Positions 10,592 to 23,005 of a stretch of 64,000 nt of DNA are shown piece after piece (positions within the stretch are counted from its first letter, which is position 1; each line of letters starts with the position of its first letter). The notes beneath the pieces were generated by a model. That model was given only the letters and a program-made list of their open reading frames with translations. It was not told the origin of the DNA and searched no databases. The stretch spans positions 186,001 through 250,000 of the forward strand of contig JAQSEB010000178.1 in assembly GCA_030063045.1 (NCBI GenBank), in the 5' to 3' direction. Position numbers and translations under genes: made by a program. The DNA is from Pratylenchus scribneri (lineage: Eukaryota > Nematoda > Chromadorea > Rhabditida > Pratylenchidae).

Positions 10592-12927
10592 CTATTCTTC
10601 ATTATAATTTTTGCATTTGACACCGGTTAGCTTCTTCACCCATTCACCATCAATTTTATCAAAGGAATTTTCGCGTTCTATTAAATTAAAATAAATATTT
10701 TGTTTTAGGGGGGAATTAATACGGCTGCTTGGGTTGCAAATATTTCCTCCGTGCACGCCAATTTGATATTGTCGCCCATCATTCTTGCTATTTCTGATAG
10801 CTAAAACTGGACCGCCACTGTCTCCCTTTACAGAAGAAAAAAAATAGTAATTTTAAAATTTTTTAAAAATTAATTTTAAATATTAATGCTAAACATATGT
10901 TTCGTCCGATCACGGATTCATTTAAAAAATCGGGAATAATTTTTATTAGTCCAAATATTATTTGTGTTTTTTTTTACTAAAAATTATAAATTTTGGCTGA
11001 TTATAGCAATTCAAGATTGGAAACTAACCCCGCTGATTGTATGTTGAAGGTTGGCCTCATGGCAAACTTTGTCAATCGTAACTGAATTGGGGTTCAAACA
11101 AGGATGGGTTCGCACAATGTCCCATCGGAATACATCGGGATAGATCAATGGCAATTTAGCGCATGGGTCTAGTAAATTATGGATAATATTTTATTATTAT
11201 TAAATATATTTTAATTAATTTTAGATTTTCCACACACCAACTGTACTTCCCCATCCAGCAATTGTAACATTTCCCTCGGGATTTGAAGTGTTATTTTTGC
11301 CCAAGCAAACAAGGCAAATGGAATGAACCGTTTCATCAAATTCAATATCTTGGCCCAACTGGAAATCAAATTTTATTTTTATATCAGCATGTATAAAAAT
11401 TAATTAATAAAAAGAATTTTTTGTCATGTAGGACAATTTTTGACAATCAATACAAAAAAAACATTCAATACTCTTCATTTTCAATAGCAGAATCATATAA
11501 AGCAAAATTGCTACAACATTGAACTCGGAATTTAATTATTCCAGATTTTTGAAAGAAACAAAATATTTTTGTCGCAAATAATTTTGTCTTCTACATCTTT
11601 TTTAATAATTATTTTATTTTTTTTCAATGAAATTAATGGCACTTATGGAGTTTACATCCTCTTTTCCTCAAAAGGGAAAAGTGAAGAGCCCCCTTATAGA
11701 TGTTAGGGATAGTGTTTAGGGGCTTAGATGAGATGATTTTATCCCATTCTTAACCCTGAATGACCCTAACCCTAATCCTAGCAACCATAGGGGGACCCTT
11801 TACTTTTCCTTTTCTCAACAAAAAAAAGGGAGAGATGTAAACTCCATAAGTAGCATTTAATATTTAATTAATTTTACATATCTCTCAATTTCACGCTTTA
11901 AATTATTTGTTAAAATATGTGAATACAAAAATAAGATAAATTAACTTACATGCACAATGGCCAAATCATTTGTTGTGTACAAATTTGGAGAAATAGCAAA
12001 AGAGGTATAATTTGGATGAACATGGGCAGCGGTTTTGTTGAGCACAATTCGATTGCCTTCATTTTTGTTTGCTGATCCATACACAACGGTAATTGTGCTG
12101 TTTTCATTCAATCGATCATAGCGAATACAATGGCCACAAGTGAGAACATGCCTGGGACTAATCAGAGAACCAGTGGCAAAGCCAGAACGATTTTGGCCAT
12201 TTTGTTGGTAAGTTGTTGATAAGGAAACCATCCATGGCATTTGCCGGATGTCGCCTTCCCATCCATTGATAAGCTATTAAAATAAATTTTTTTTTAGCTA
12301 GTAAAATGAATTTTAATTAAGGAGAATTACTGTTTGAGATTTAAAAATTATTCATTTTAATAAGCAATAATTACCTTTTTTAGATTAAATTTAAGTCAAA
12401 ATTCAAGTAAATTTAGTCTAGAAATTAGTTTAATCCAATTATTTAACTTCAAATCTACTCAAAATTATTTAATCAAAATCTTGAACAGAAATTTTATATT
12501 TAATTCATTTTAAAGTCGATCAAATAAATTTTCCTAAAAACCTTCTATGGAATTTAGAACATTTTAGAAATTTAATGAGTGATATTTAAGGATAATCAAA
12601 TTGGAACCAAAATAATTGAATCCAAAATTTCAGGGTCGGTTACTTGAGTTCCTACGAGGTTTAATAAATACTGATCAATTTAGTTTTAATCGTAAATAAT
12701 GTACTCAAAATTTAAGATTTGGCCAAATTTAATCATAGACTTACCCTCTTCTTTCTTTTATGCGCATTTTGTCTGGATTCAATGTTATTTGATGGATTTT
12801 TATATGTCATGCATTTTTTATTATGATGATTTTTTCTAATTTTCTTTGCTTCTGATGAATAATTGATAATAAAAGCAGCCAAAATCCAGAAATAAATCAT
12901 CAAAGGAAGGATACGGAATTCATTCAT
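10592..12927 (-). CDS. Secreted S1-family serine protease, 333 aa
   Basis: Five exons: 12745-12927, 11950-12273, 11238-11358, 11029-11168 and 10592-10825. All introns are GT-AG and the frame closes. Residues 1-~27 are a signal peptide (PLMIYFWILAAFIINYSSEA) followed by a Lys/Arg-rich propeptide. It ends KKR and is followed by LINGWEGDIRQMPWMVSL, the activation cleavage site. The catalytic triad is complete: His109 (TCGHC), Asp164 (NDLAIV) and Ser259 (GDSGGPV). Odd points: the usual TAAHC is TCGHC, the Cys before GSLI is replaced (FATGSLI), and the residue three positions before the GDSGG is not the usual Cys (TISGGDSGG). The position equivalent to chymotrypsin 189 is Thr, so trypsin specificity is not expected. 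It is likely a secreted digestive or host-interacting protease. Confidence 0.93.
11635..11860. mobile_element. MITE in protease intron 2
   Basis: The ends at 11635-11660 and 11835-11860 are reverse complements (cacttatggagtttacatc on the left; gatgtaaactccataagt on the right). The interior contains accctaaccctaatcc and no ORF. It accounts for the unusually long (591-nt) second intron of the protease gene. Confidence 0.75.
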
Positions 12928-13867
12928 TTTTGTTTATTTGAATTGAATTTGGGAATGCTCTTGTACAAACTTTCACAATGCATTTACTCCACTTTTATGG
13001 GGTCACAATTCTTTTCAATTTGTTCATACACAAATCCCCTCATTGCCCTTTGATGATGCTTAATTTAATTTTATAAATGCAAATAACTTTCGATATAAAA
13101 AACCACCATGAAATAATTCAATCCTCATAAATTTATTCGTGAATTAGGAGGAAATAAATTTGGAATGAGCCAACAATATGGTTTGGCCACACATATTTCA
13201 ATATTCTAAATATTTTAAGCCTGAATTTTATGGTTTGAATGAGGATTTGAATAAATGGAATTTGTGATTCAGATTAATAATATCATTTTTTTTTCAAAAA
13301 AATTGATTTTTCGTTATGGATAAAATAATTATTATACAAAAATTTTTTTTACTAATAATTGTAAAATATTGGGTTTATGTTATTCATTTTTGGAGTCAAG
13401 TTCAATAGCAGAGCAACAGATATTTGGAACCAGAGTAAAGGCGGAACTCACTATTTGTATTTGTAGAATAGCCTATGTAGAAAAGTGTTATCTATTTGTG
13501 CATAAATTATTTATTTTTGGACATTACAAAATTTTTTAGAGATAGCCAAAAATTCTACTATTTAATTAACCTACATGCGACTCGCTTTACCTAAAATTAG
13601 CTTACTAATATTCAGTAGTCACTCTGTGAATGGAGAGCCCAATGAAGTAGTAATTCACAACCTGTATTTCGAACGCAATTTTTTTTAATTTTTCGGCTAA
13701 TCAAGTCATATTTTTTATTTCATACAATAATAGCAAATTTATTACACAGTTTTTAAAGACACTTCGATTGAGTTACTTTTAGGGCATTGGAAAAATTTTC
13801 AAAAATATCATTTTCTGGGTGATGTCTAATTTGGAATAATCTGTTTTCCTTTCCTTCGTTTATTTCT
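12928..13867. other. Intergenic, upstream of protease gene
   Basis: AT-rich DNA between the protease start and the 3' end of the next minus-strand gene. An open frame at 13753-13968 overlaps the last exon of that gene in another frame. Otherwise nothing could be supported. Confidence 0.35.
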
Positions 13868-16800
13868 TCATCCTCCCCTGGGACCACCAAATCTTCGAGG
13901 GGGTATTGTACCAAATCGACCAGATCGCAGAAAATCTGATTTTGAACGTTGCAGTCTTTTCTGTTCATTCCTCCTTTGCCGCAATGTAATCCTTCTTGGC
14001 GGCGGAGGTCTCGCCGCTTTCAACTCATATCTCCTAAATTAATCAGTTAAATTTATTTTCTTTTCGCAAAAAATGCCTCATTCTCGTCTCCGCTGGATTT
14101 ACCGGCAATCGCAATGGTCCTCTCTAAATTACCAAAAATTTTACATAAATTATTTTTAAATATTTACCCTCAATCGATTAGCCCTTTCGGCCCCTAAACG
14201 GGGAGCCCTCTCCACGGTTTTTTGTGCCAGATTGTATTTATTTTTCACATATTTATTTGTCAAATGTTGATTTTGCCATAATTTCTAAATTAAAATTTTA
14301 AAAATTTTTCTATTAAAAAATTTATTTTGCTGAAATTTTTGGATTATATTTATAAATCATCTCCATTTATTACCTGTTCTCTTGTCCTTTGGAATTCGGG
14401 AGTATCTTCCAATTGGGCCATTCCCTTCTTTTTAAGGGTCATCCAAATTTCGCGTGGTAATTGTTTTCTGTTCAAAATTCGTTGCATTTTTCGATCCGCT
14501 GTTTCTTCTGGTCTATGTTGAAATACCGACACTTGGCCATCTTCCGTGAATGTGTACCCTATAAAATTTAATAATTTGTTTCGATTTTTTAGGCTGATAG
14601 ATGGCTCAAAAAATTCGTAATATTAAATTATAATTTTTTATTATTTTAATAATAATTATTTTTGAAATTATATTTTTTTAATGGCTCATCTAAATTTATT
14701 GTAAAATCATCTAAAAATTTATCTTAAAATTTGTTTAATATTAAAATTAATATAAACATTTAATTTTTATTATTATTTTAAATTTAACCATGGAAATCCT
14801 CAGTCACGAAAAAATCTCTCTTGCTGACTGATTCATGCGTATTATGTAACATTGCCAATTGATGATCTTCTTTTGCCTCCCCTGGAGTACGATCAACTAT
14901 CGGAATTGGGTTTGGGCCGAAATAGTTTGGTCGGCCATAAGTTGCTTTCAGAGCATATGAAGCGCCGTTGTCAATGCCATCGGTGTATAAATTCCCTTCC
15001 AAATAACGAACTCTCGGCTTTAATTTTTTTCCATTCCCATCACGCATTCCAACATGAAATTGCAGAATTTGATCTCGATAAGCGCCCAAATAAGCCTGTA
15101 AAAATGAACCAAAAATACAATAATTTAATTAATTATTTTTTTGATAAGCTTAATTTTGAATATAAATGAATTAATCAGCGTAAATATTTTTATAATTTTT
15201 AATTAAAAAAAATTATTTAATTTTATTAGTAGATATTAAATAAAAAATTAAATCACAAAAAAAATTTCGAATAAATTTAATAATTTTTATTTTTTATTAT
15301 GCAAACAAACATAGGGGCCTTGGTCAAATTTCCGATGTGCTCTATCCAAAGAGAATGCAGCCATTTTTACTGGATCAGAATCAGAACGAAATTTGACTCG
15401 GCCGATTTTCGATGGATTTATTCCTTTTATCATTAACAATTTACGAAGGTCTTTTTGACGTTTTCCACCATATTTTCCCAACAGAATATCTTTTCTATAA
15501 ATGATGGAGAAATAATTAAAAATTTAGAGCACAAATTTTAAGTTAAATGTGGAAAATCGAAAAAATTAAAATTTTTTTTCGAAAGCATCAATAATTTTCA
15601 AAATGATAATTTTTAAAAGGAAATAATTTTACAAATTAAATAGAAGAGGATTTTTAGAAAAATTACTAACCTTTGATTTTTCTTCATTTTTTTATACAAA
15701 CGTTCATATCTATCCTTATTATCAATTAAGTCAAAATTTGTACGACTTTCGCCAATGATGCCAATGCCAACATCTTCATTTGGGCTCAAAAGTGCTATTT
15801 TAGAAAATTCCAGTCCTTAAAAAGCTGATAAGTTCATTTTATTTATTTTAAATATATTCCAAGCGAAAATATATGTTTTGTCCTAATTTTAATTTCTCTG
15901 ATTTTTAATCAATTTTTCATAAGGAAAATAGTCTATACAAATTTTTCAATAGGCTTTTTCTTTTCTATTTAATAATAATTTTCAGTTTTAGCTGCTTTTT
16001 AAAAATTTAACTTAAAGAAGTGAAAATTTATAATTTAAACATTACTCCACTTGGGAGTCGAAAAATCGATATTTTAAGACCATAAATTTTTACAAAATCA
16101 GATTTTATAACTGCCTAATCAGTTTATGCTTTACTTATGACTATGTTATCAAATAAATTAATTAAATTAACATGGTCTCAAAATAAAAATACATTGGCAT
16201 GAAAATGAAAGCGGCTAATTAATTTTTATTTCAAAAAAGTCCAAACTAACTGTGCCGATTATCAATTAGCTGCAACATTCGTTCTTCGTGTTCTTCAGGG
16301 CCTTAAAATTATTAATTAAGTTAATATTAAAATACTTTAAAAATATAATGTAATTTTTGTTTAAAAGTTTTTTAATTGATTTAAAAAAAAAACGAAATTT
16401 TCCTATTAATATTTTGGTTTCCATTCATTCATTGATTAATTCCATTTTCATTGATATTGAATAAATTGCAATTTATAAAAAAATAATAAATATCTTATAT
16501 CAATTATCTAATTAAGTTTCAAAAAATAAAACATTAAAAATTATTAATTTAATTAAATAAATTTTTTAAAGAAAAATTCAATGGATTTGTCGTTATTTTA
16601 TCAAAAAAAAATAAATAAAATTACTGACTGATTTCTTTTCTCGCCAATTGTTTATTCCATAAATCTTCATAATTTTTGAATGCTGTAGAGCCGGATTCCC
16701 AAGCAGTAATCATATCGCCATAAAGACGCACCTCATTATGGCTAGTTCCTAAATATTGGAATTAATTTAAATGAAGTGAAGTGTGAAATGTAAAATGATT

Positions 16801-17479
16801 AAGATTTGGATTTAATAGATTCAAACAAAATGGAATTAAGGGTATTAAATCTCATTTATGAGAACACTGACCCAAATTTAAAGGAAAATGGCATCCTTAT
16901 TTTGAATTCCGTTGGGATTCGGAATTCCAATGAAACCTTTCTAAAAATTTAAAAAAATGGGAAATGAAACAATACTTTGTAAAATTTTTTTCAATGTGAG
17001 AACAACTATGGAAAAAGAAGTCCATCAGAATTTTGTTGACCAATTAATTTTTGGATTGAATATTTATAAGCTTTTAGTTATAATATTTGACAATGACCAT
17101 TATTAAGTTAAATTGATTACGGAAAACTTAGTGTATGTCATAAAAATTGGCAAAAAATGTTGGTTAAAAATAGAAAAAATATGATAAAGTCCGGCAGCTT
17201 TAGCTTTTTGACCATAATTTTTTCAGCCAATTATATTTAAAATCATTTTCTAGAATATTGAGATGTTGATAATCAAAATTAGAGTGCGCATAATTTGTAA
17301 ATTAAATCGCAATTAATATAAAATAATGATTTTTGAGTGAAAATTTCTATTAAAATTTAACCTGGATTTCGACTTCTAGAAGCATTAATTATAGTACTTT
17401 CCAAAGGACTGATGTGTAGAAGTTTTAAAATAAAATCGAACAATAAAATAATGCGGAATATACATTTTATTTTATGCAT
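13868..17479 (-). CDS. Secreted protein of unrecognised family, copy A, 479 aa
   Basis: Ten exons: 17362-17479, 16629-16748, 16251-16301, 15671-15815, 15311-15494, 14789-15095, 14374-14558, 14168-14284, 14077-14123 and 13868-14033. The frame closes over all of them, and exon lengths and phases match copy B almost one for one. Exon 1 encodes a signal peptide (MHKIKCIFRIILLFDFILKL). Blocks conserved with copy B include AFKNYEDLW, GIGIIG, a basic stretch around 140-150, MAAFSLDRAHRKFD, LGAYRDQIL, NLYTDGID, NGASYALK, DHQLAML, TEDFHGYTFTE and TPEFQRT. The last ~55 residues are Arg-rich and end RRFGGPRGG. Intron 9 appears to use a GC donor (ATGAG/gcattt). I do not recognise a fold or active site. 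The Arg-rich tail could bind nucleic acid or act as a localisation signal. It is a candidate secreted effector by inference only. Confidence 0.8.
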
Positions 17480-17679
17480 TTTTTATTTAATCATTCAAAT
17501 TTTGAATGATGAAATATAAAATTACAATAAATTGATCGATTAAAAGAGCCAAAAAAGGAATAAACCCAAGAAATATTTAAGAAAATTCACAGTAACATTC
17601 ATTGAATTTATTAATTCCATTTATTATTAACAATTTTGGAATCTTAAAAATTATCTCATTTTTCATAAAAATTCTCTTT

Positions 17680-20600
17680 TCATCCATTTCGTGCACGAAT
17701 AACTCTTGGACGAAATTGAGCCCTTGCTTCACGGCCTTTTCGAAGAAATCTACCTCTTGCCCCAAATCGATCATATCTCAAAAAATCGCTGACTTTTTCT
17801 ACCCTTCTCTGATCGTGTCTACTGTAAATTTTATGACTGAAATTAATAATTTTTCCAAAAAATACTAGGCCCTGGTAACCGCTGGATTTTCCGGCAACAT
17901 CAATGGTTTCTATAATAGAAAATAATAAATTTCAAAAATAACAGCAAATCATTTTTATTTACCATGAATCGCCAATTTCTCCTTTGTTTCGATTTTCGAA
18001 TTCTTTTGTATTCCATTTTCATTAATTTATGTACTAAAGGCTGCTTTTGCCATATTTTCTAAAATTAAATTTTTAATTTAATTATATTAAAATTTAGAGA
18101 AGATTTGCCATAATTTTTGTATAAGCAAAGCTAAAAACGAATTATAATTTGGAGCCTATCCTATATTTCAACGTGTATAATTCTATTTTGGATTTAATTT
18201 TTTGGATAAATGCGAGCATTATCCTACTAATAAGCTGCCAACTATGACTGAAATAAGAAGAAATTCATATTAAAAATTCCAATTTAAAAGAAAATTTATT
18301 TTGATGATATTTTTAGATTTATAATTTTTCTATTTTTATTTAGATTTTACCTAATATTCCTTTTATATAGAATAATCCTTTTTATCTTTCACCTGTTCCA
18401 CTGTCCTTTGGAATTCGGGCGTATCCGTCAATTGTACATGTCCCCACTTTTTTAGGGACATGTAAATTTCGCGTGGAACCATTTTTCTGCCCACAATTTG
18501 TTGCATTCTTCGATCTGATGTTTTTGGAGGTGTATGTTGAAATTCTCTCACTTGGCCATTTTCCGTGAATGTATAACCTAAAAAAGATTTTCTAATTTTT
18601 AGTTAATTTTTATTGTCTTAATTGTACTAATATATTCGTATTAATTAATTATTTTGGCTACCGACGGAGAGAAATACTTGACTTTTTGGAAAGGGCGAGG
18701 AAGGAACCCATTCCAATTCCCAGTAAAGTTTTTATTTATGCTTTTCATGTCCAAATTTTCAAATCCCTAAAAATTATCAAAAAAAAAATGAAAATGGGGA
18801 CTCTAAACAAATTATTTTTTTGTTGAATTTTATTTTACTTCTTTTCCTTTACGAATGATCCTTTTTATTGAATAAAGTGCTAAATTTACAATATTATTAT
18901 TGAATGAATATAATTTTGAATAATTTTATTTCTTTGATCTGATTTTTTCCAATTTTGGATTGATTTAAAAAAATTCTGATTTCCGATTCTGTATTTTTTT
19001 GAATTCTCCTTCCACCGCTCTTCCCAGGTCCCTTCCTTACTTATCCCAATTGTCATGGCCTATAGGGAAATAATATAAATTTATACTCAAAATTATATTT
19101 TTAAATATTTTAATTACCTATCTTCTAAACTAATTTAAAATCTTTTCAAAAAATTTTTCTAATAAATTGAAATAAAAATTTCTAAATTTTACCATGGAAA
19201 TCCTCTGTCACAAGAGCATCCCTTTTGTTGACTGCTTCTTCAGCATTATACAACATTGCCAATTGATGGTCCCGTTCAGCCTGCTCGCGAGTACGAACAG
19301 GTACTGGAATATCGTCTTTTCCATAATAGTTTGGCGGGCCATATTTATTTTTCAAAGCATATGAAGCGCCCATGTCGACACCAGAAGTGTATAAATTCCC
19401 AAATAAATGGCCATAATCAGGTGGATATTCAAATTCAATAAAATCTGGTTCATGTCCGCCAGCGTGAAAATACAGAATTTGATCTCGATGGGCACCCAAA
19501 TATGTCTGGGAGGGTTAACAAAAATATTTAAATAAAAAATTATTTCTGCTGTTTATATATTTCAGAATTATGTATAATTTCCATGTTAGATAAAAAAATT
19601 TCGAAATTAAAAAAAATTATTAAACGCACGTGTATATTGGAAGAATAATTTTTATTAAATTTGTAAATTTACAATTTATTATTTTATCAAACGCATTAAT
19701 TTGGATTCTAAAATAATTTGAAATTAATCCAAAAAATTTTAAACTCATTGAAGCATCCTTAACGAGATTGTAAAATTAGTATATAAAGATTAACGGTTTT
19801 AATAATAATATTAAAATACAAACATGTAAGGGAAAAACGGAAAAGTTAAAATTTTTTAAACAAACAAACAAACCCAACGTTTATGAGGATCAAATTTTCG
19901 ATGTGCCTTATCCAAAGTAAATGCTGCCATTTTGAATTTATCCGGGTGAATTTTTATTCGGCTGGTGGGCCAAGGATTTTTTCCCTTTTCCATTAAAAAT
20001 TTGCGATATGCTCGACGATTGTTTTTTTTATGTTTTGTTCCATACTTCCCCAGCAGAATATCATTTCCAAAATGATATAAAAAATAAATAATTAAAAATA
20101 TTATAAATTAATAATTTCATAAATTACAAATTGTTTCTATCAACTATATTTTTGAAAATCAAACTTATTATCAAATAGATTTTTATTGGATATGTCGTGG
20201 TAAATATTGGAAATTGGTAAATTCTGGAATTAACCAGATGATATGATGTTTAATTTTGGAAATCTAGACTAGAGAGTAGGTTCATTGGATTCGGCATGGT
20301 CGATTTACTATGTGAAATTTCAAGTCAGGCCGATTTAGGGGCTAGGGTTAGGCTTTAACGATAGTGTTCGGAGAATTGGAATCTCGAGAAGCCGGAAGTG
20401 AAACAGCTTAAACCTTAAACTGGTCTGAAAGTCAAATCTAATGGATAAAATTGACTATAATGAGTCTAATGAGCCTATTCTCGAATTTTTATAAGACATC
20501 TAGAAGCCGAGATTTCTAAAATTTGCCAGCCCTATCATATGGTAAATTCTGGAATTAGTCAATTTCCCATATATTTTCTCTAACATATATATTTAAAAAC

Positions 20601-22153
20601 TAAAAAAATTCACACTAACTTGTGCCTTTTATTCAGCCACGATTTCCAAAATTTCTTTAACTTGCCCTTTTTCTTCATTCTCAATTTCTTTTTATACAAT
20701 TTTTCATATTCCTTCTTATTAGCTCTCAAGTCTGAATTTATTGCAGTTTGGCCAACAATGCCAATGCCAATATCTTCATTATCGCCCACGAGTACAATTT
20801 TAGAATAATCCATTTCTGAAAATATTTGAATGTAAAAAATATAAAATGATGAAAAATGGTGGATATTTTTTATATTTTATTTATATTAAAGGTGAGATAT
20901 AAATTATCATCCTTCTATTCCAACTTTCATTTGTACAATTTTTTCAATTTTTTATAAAGAAAAAAGTATTCTAATTTAAAAATTTTTTTGGCATAGCCAG
21001 CAGAGGTCAAAATTAACTCTCATATTTATGAAGTGAAAAATGCGACCAATTAATTTTATTTTTAAATATCAAATAACGCTTAAACTCAAACTAACTGTGT
21101 CGGATATCCTTTAGTATCACCATTCTCCCATCATATTGCAGTGAATCTAAAAAAACAAAAATTATTAATTAGGTTAACATTAATCTATTAAAATATAATT
21201 TAATTTTTATGAAAATTTCGAAAAATTCCCTATATTCAAATTTCAAATGATAATAAATAATTGAGCTAATAATAACTTTTTTATCATTTATGATTTTGAT
21301 TTATGTGGTTCCTATATTGATTACATTTTTTCATAGACCGAAAAATGGGTTTTCAAACCGAGATGTTCGAAAAACCGATTCTATCCAACTCAGGGCTAAA
21401 AAGCATTTTTGGATAAAATATTTTGAGATGAAAAAGATGCAAATTGTTATTTCGGACGCAACAAATATATCTTTGTTCCTAAAAATCTAAATATTTTCCT
21501 TGTATTTTTTATTTACAATTTATTACGAATTTAAATCAGAAATTTTTAATTACAAATTTGTGGAATCACTTATCTGATTTAAATTTACGTATTCATTCAT
21601 GTTTTTTATTAAAAAATTAATTAATAAAAGAATAAAAATAATACTGACTTATTTGCTTTCGTTCCAATTGTCTTTTCCATAAATCTTCATAGTTTTTGAA
21701 TGCGGCACGTGATTCCGGCGATTGTGAAACAGCCATTCTATCGCCTTGAATATATACCTCCCACTGACCAGTTTCTGTAGAAATAGAAATGGTATTACGA
21801 CATTTGATATTTAAATAAAAGTGGCTAAAATTGTACCAAATTTTAAGGTTTTGAATTTTAACAAATGTAAAAATAAATTTTAGAATTTGATTTTTTATGG
21901 ATTTATAGAGAATTTTTTCCTCTATGAATGTTGTAAAAAAACATTGAGAATCATTTATTTTATACGTTGATCTATTTGTATTCGCCACTAAACGGAGGCG
22001 CTACAAACAGTTTCTGCTCAGGAATTCACCTGGATTTTCACTTCTGGTCGCTGTAATTAAACTTCCTTCCTCATCCAAAGGGTTTGCATGAAGAAATTTT
22101 AAAAGAAAACAAAGCCATAAAATACAAAGAAATGTGCATTTTAATTGAAACAT
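17680..22153 (-). CDS. Secreted protein of unrecognised family, copy B, 494 aa
   Basis: Paralogue of copy A, 200 bp away in the same orientation. Exons: 22030-22153, 21649-21774, 21096-21146, 20620-20815, 19874-20066, 19193-19505, 18393-18577, 17963-18058, 17866-17909 and 17680-17836. Signal peptide: MFQLKCTFLCILWLCFLLKF, followed by LHANPLDEE. Exons 3 (51 nt) and 7 (185 nt) are identical in length to copy A. The C-terminus is again Arg-rich (RGRFLRKGREARAQFRPRV). The acceptor of exon 5 reads TTTTGG instead of an AG, where copy A has TATAG. If real, it is a non-canonical site or a splice mutation that would disable this copy. Intron 4 carries a MITE-like element. Function is unknown. Strong exon-by-exon conservation supports that both are, or recently were, functional. 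Confidence 0.75.
20210..20560. mobile_element. MITE-like inverted repeat in copy B intron 4
   Basis: The words gtaaattctggaattaacc (about 20216) and ggtaaattctggaattagtc (about 20540), together with ggaaatcta/tagaagccgagatttc further in, form an imperfect palindrome. The middle contains ggggctagggttaggct. A related partial copy lies at 31805-32060. The limits are approximate. Confidence 0.5.
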
Positions 22154-23005
22154 TATTTATATTTAATTCACAATTTGAATGACGAAACAAATTTAAAACG
22201 AATTAATCGATTGATGGAGAATGGGCCATAAAAGGAATAATCCTAAAACTGTCTATGAGCATTCACAAGTGACCTTCGTTGAATTTAATTATTCCATTTA
22301 TTATAGCGCAATTTCTAAAATTTCCAATTTGTTTTTGCTCTCTATTCGATTTTAATTCACAAATTTCCAATTTGTAAGTTTTATCTCAAGCCTCAACTTA
22401 ATGTTCCATTGGAATACGTCAATCTCGGTTCAAATTCGGTTCTTTTTTGATTAATTTAGTTCGAATTTATGGGTTCAAATTTTATGAGAAGCACTGATCA
22501 ATCTAATTGGAATAATAAACCGAAAAATGTATTGATTCGCTGACTCAAATTGGGTAAATACAAAGCTAGGATATTGAAGATAAAATGGGACTAGATGAAG
22601 AAGCTGGATATGATTTTGGGAGAGATGGTGATTGCAATTCGGTTTACAAGGGGTAAATCTGTTTGTCTTATTAAGTTCAATCAGAAGGAAAAGGATGAAT
22701 GGAATGGACGATTATAGCGTAATTAAGGCATATTTACGAATTTATGGGGCCTTCAATTCATTAACAAATCCTCTTTAAATTCTGTGCTCCGGTTTCGGCG
22801 CTAATATTTTTCTCCATTTTTCCCATCCCATCTTGAAAGCCACAAGTTCTTCATCTTATTTATAAAATGATTGAATATTCACTGGCAATTATCCTTAATC
22901 AAAAGCAACATTCGTTGGGACCAGAATGATAGCACCCTTTATTATAAATTATATAATAAATATTGAATAATATTACTCTTTTTATCTAATTTTTAAGCTT
23001 TAAAT
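22154..23005. other. Intergenic between divergent secreted genes
   Basis: This lies between the copy B start (-) and SM1 start (+), so it should contain both promoters. No ORF or clear repeat is seen. A TTTTTAAG acceptor-like site ends at 22997, eight bases before the SM1 ATG, and fits spliced-leader addition. Confidence 0.4.

Noticed and set aside
11750..11800. Telomere-like ccctaa words
   Set aside because: Only a few imperfect units inside a MITE; not a telomere or interstitial telomeric array.
13753..13968. 71-codon minus-strand frame
   Set aside because: It overlaps the last exon of secreted copy A in another frame. The spliced Arg-rich tail matches copy B, this frame does not.
21617..21988. 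123-codon minus-strand frame as a separate gene
   Set aside because: Only 21649-21774 aligns with copy A. The remainder is the first intron of copy B read through.
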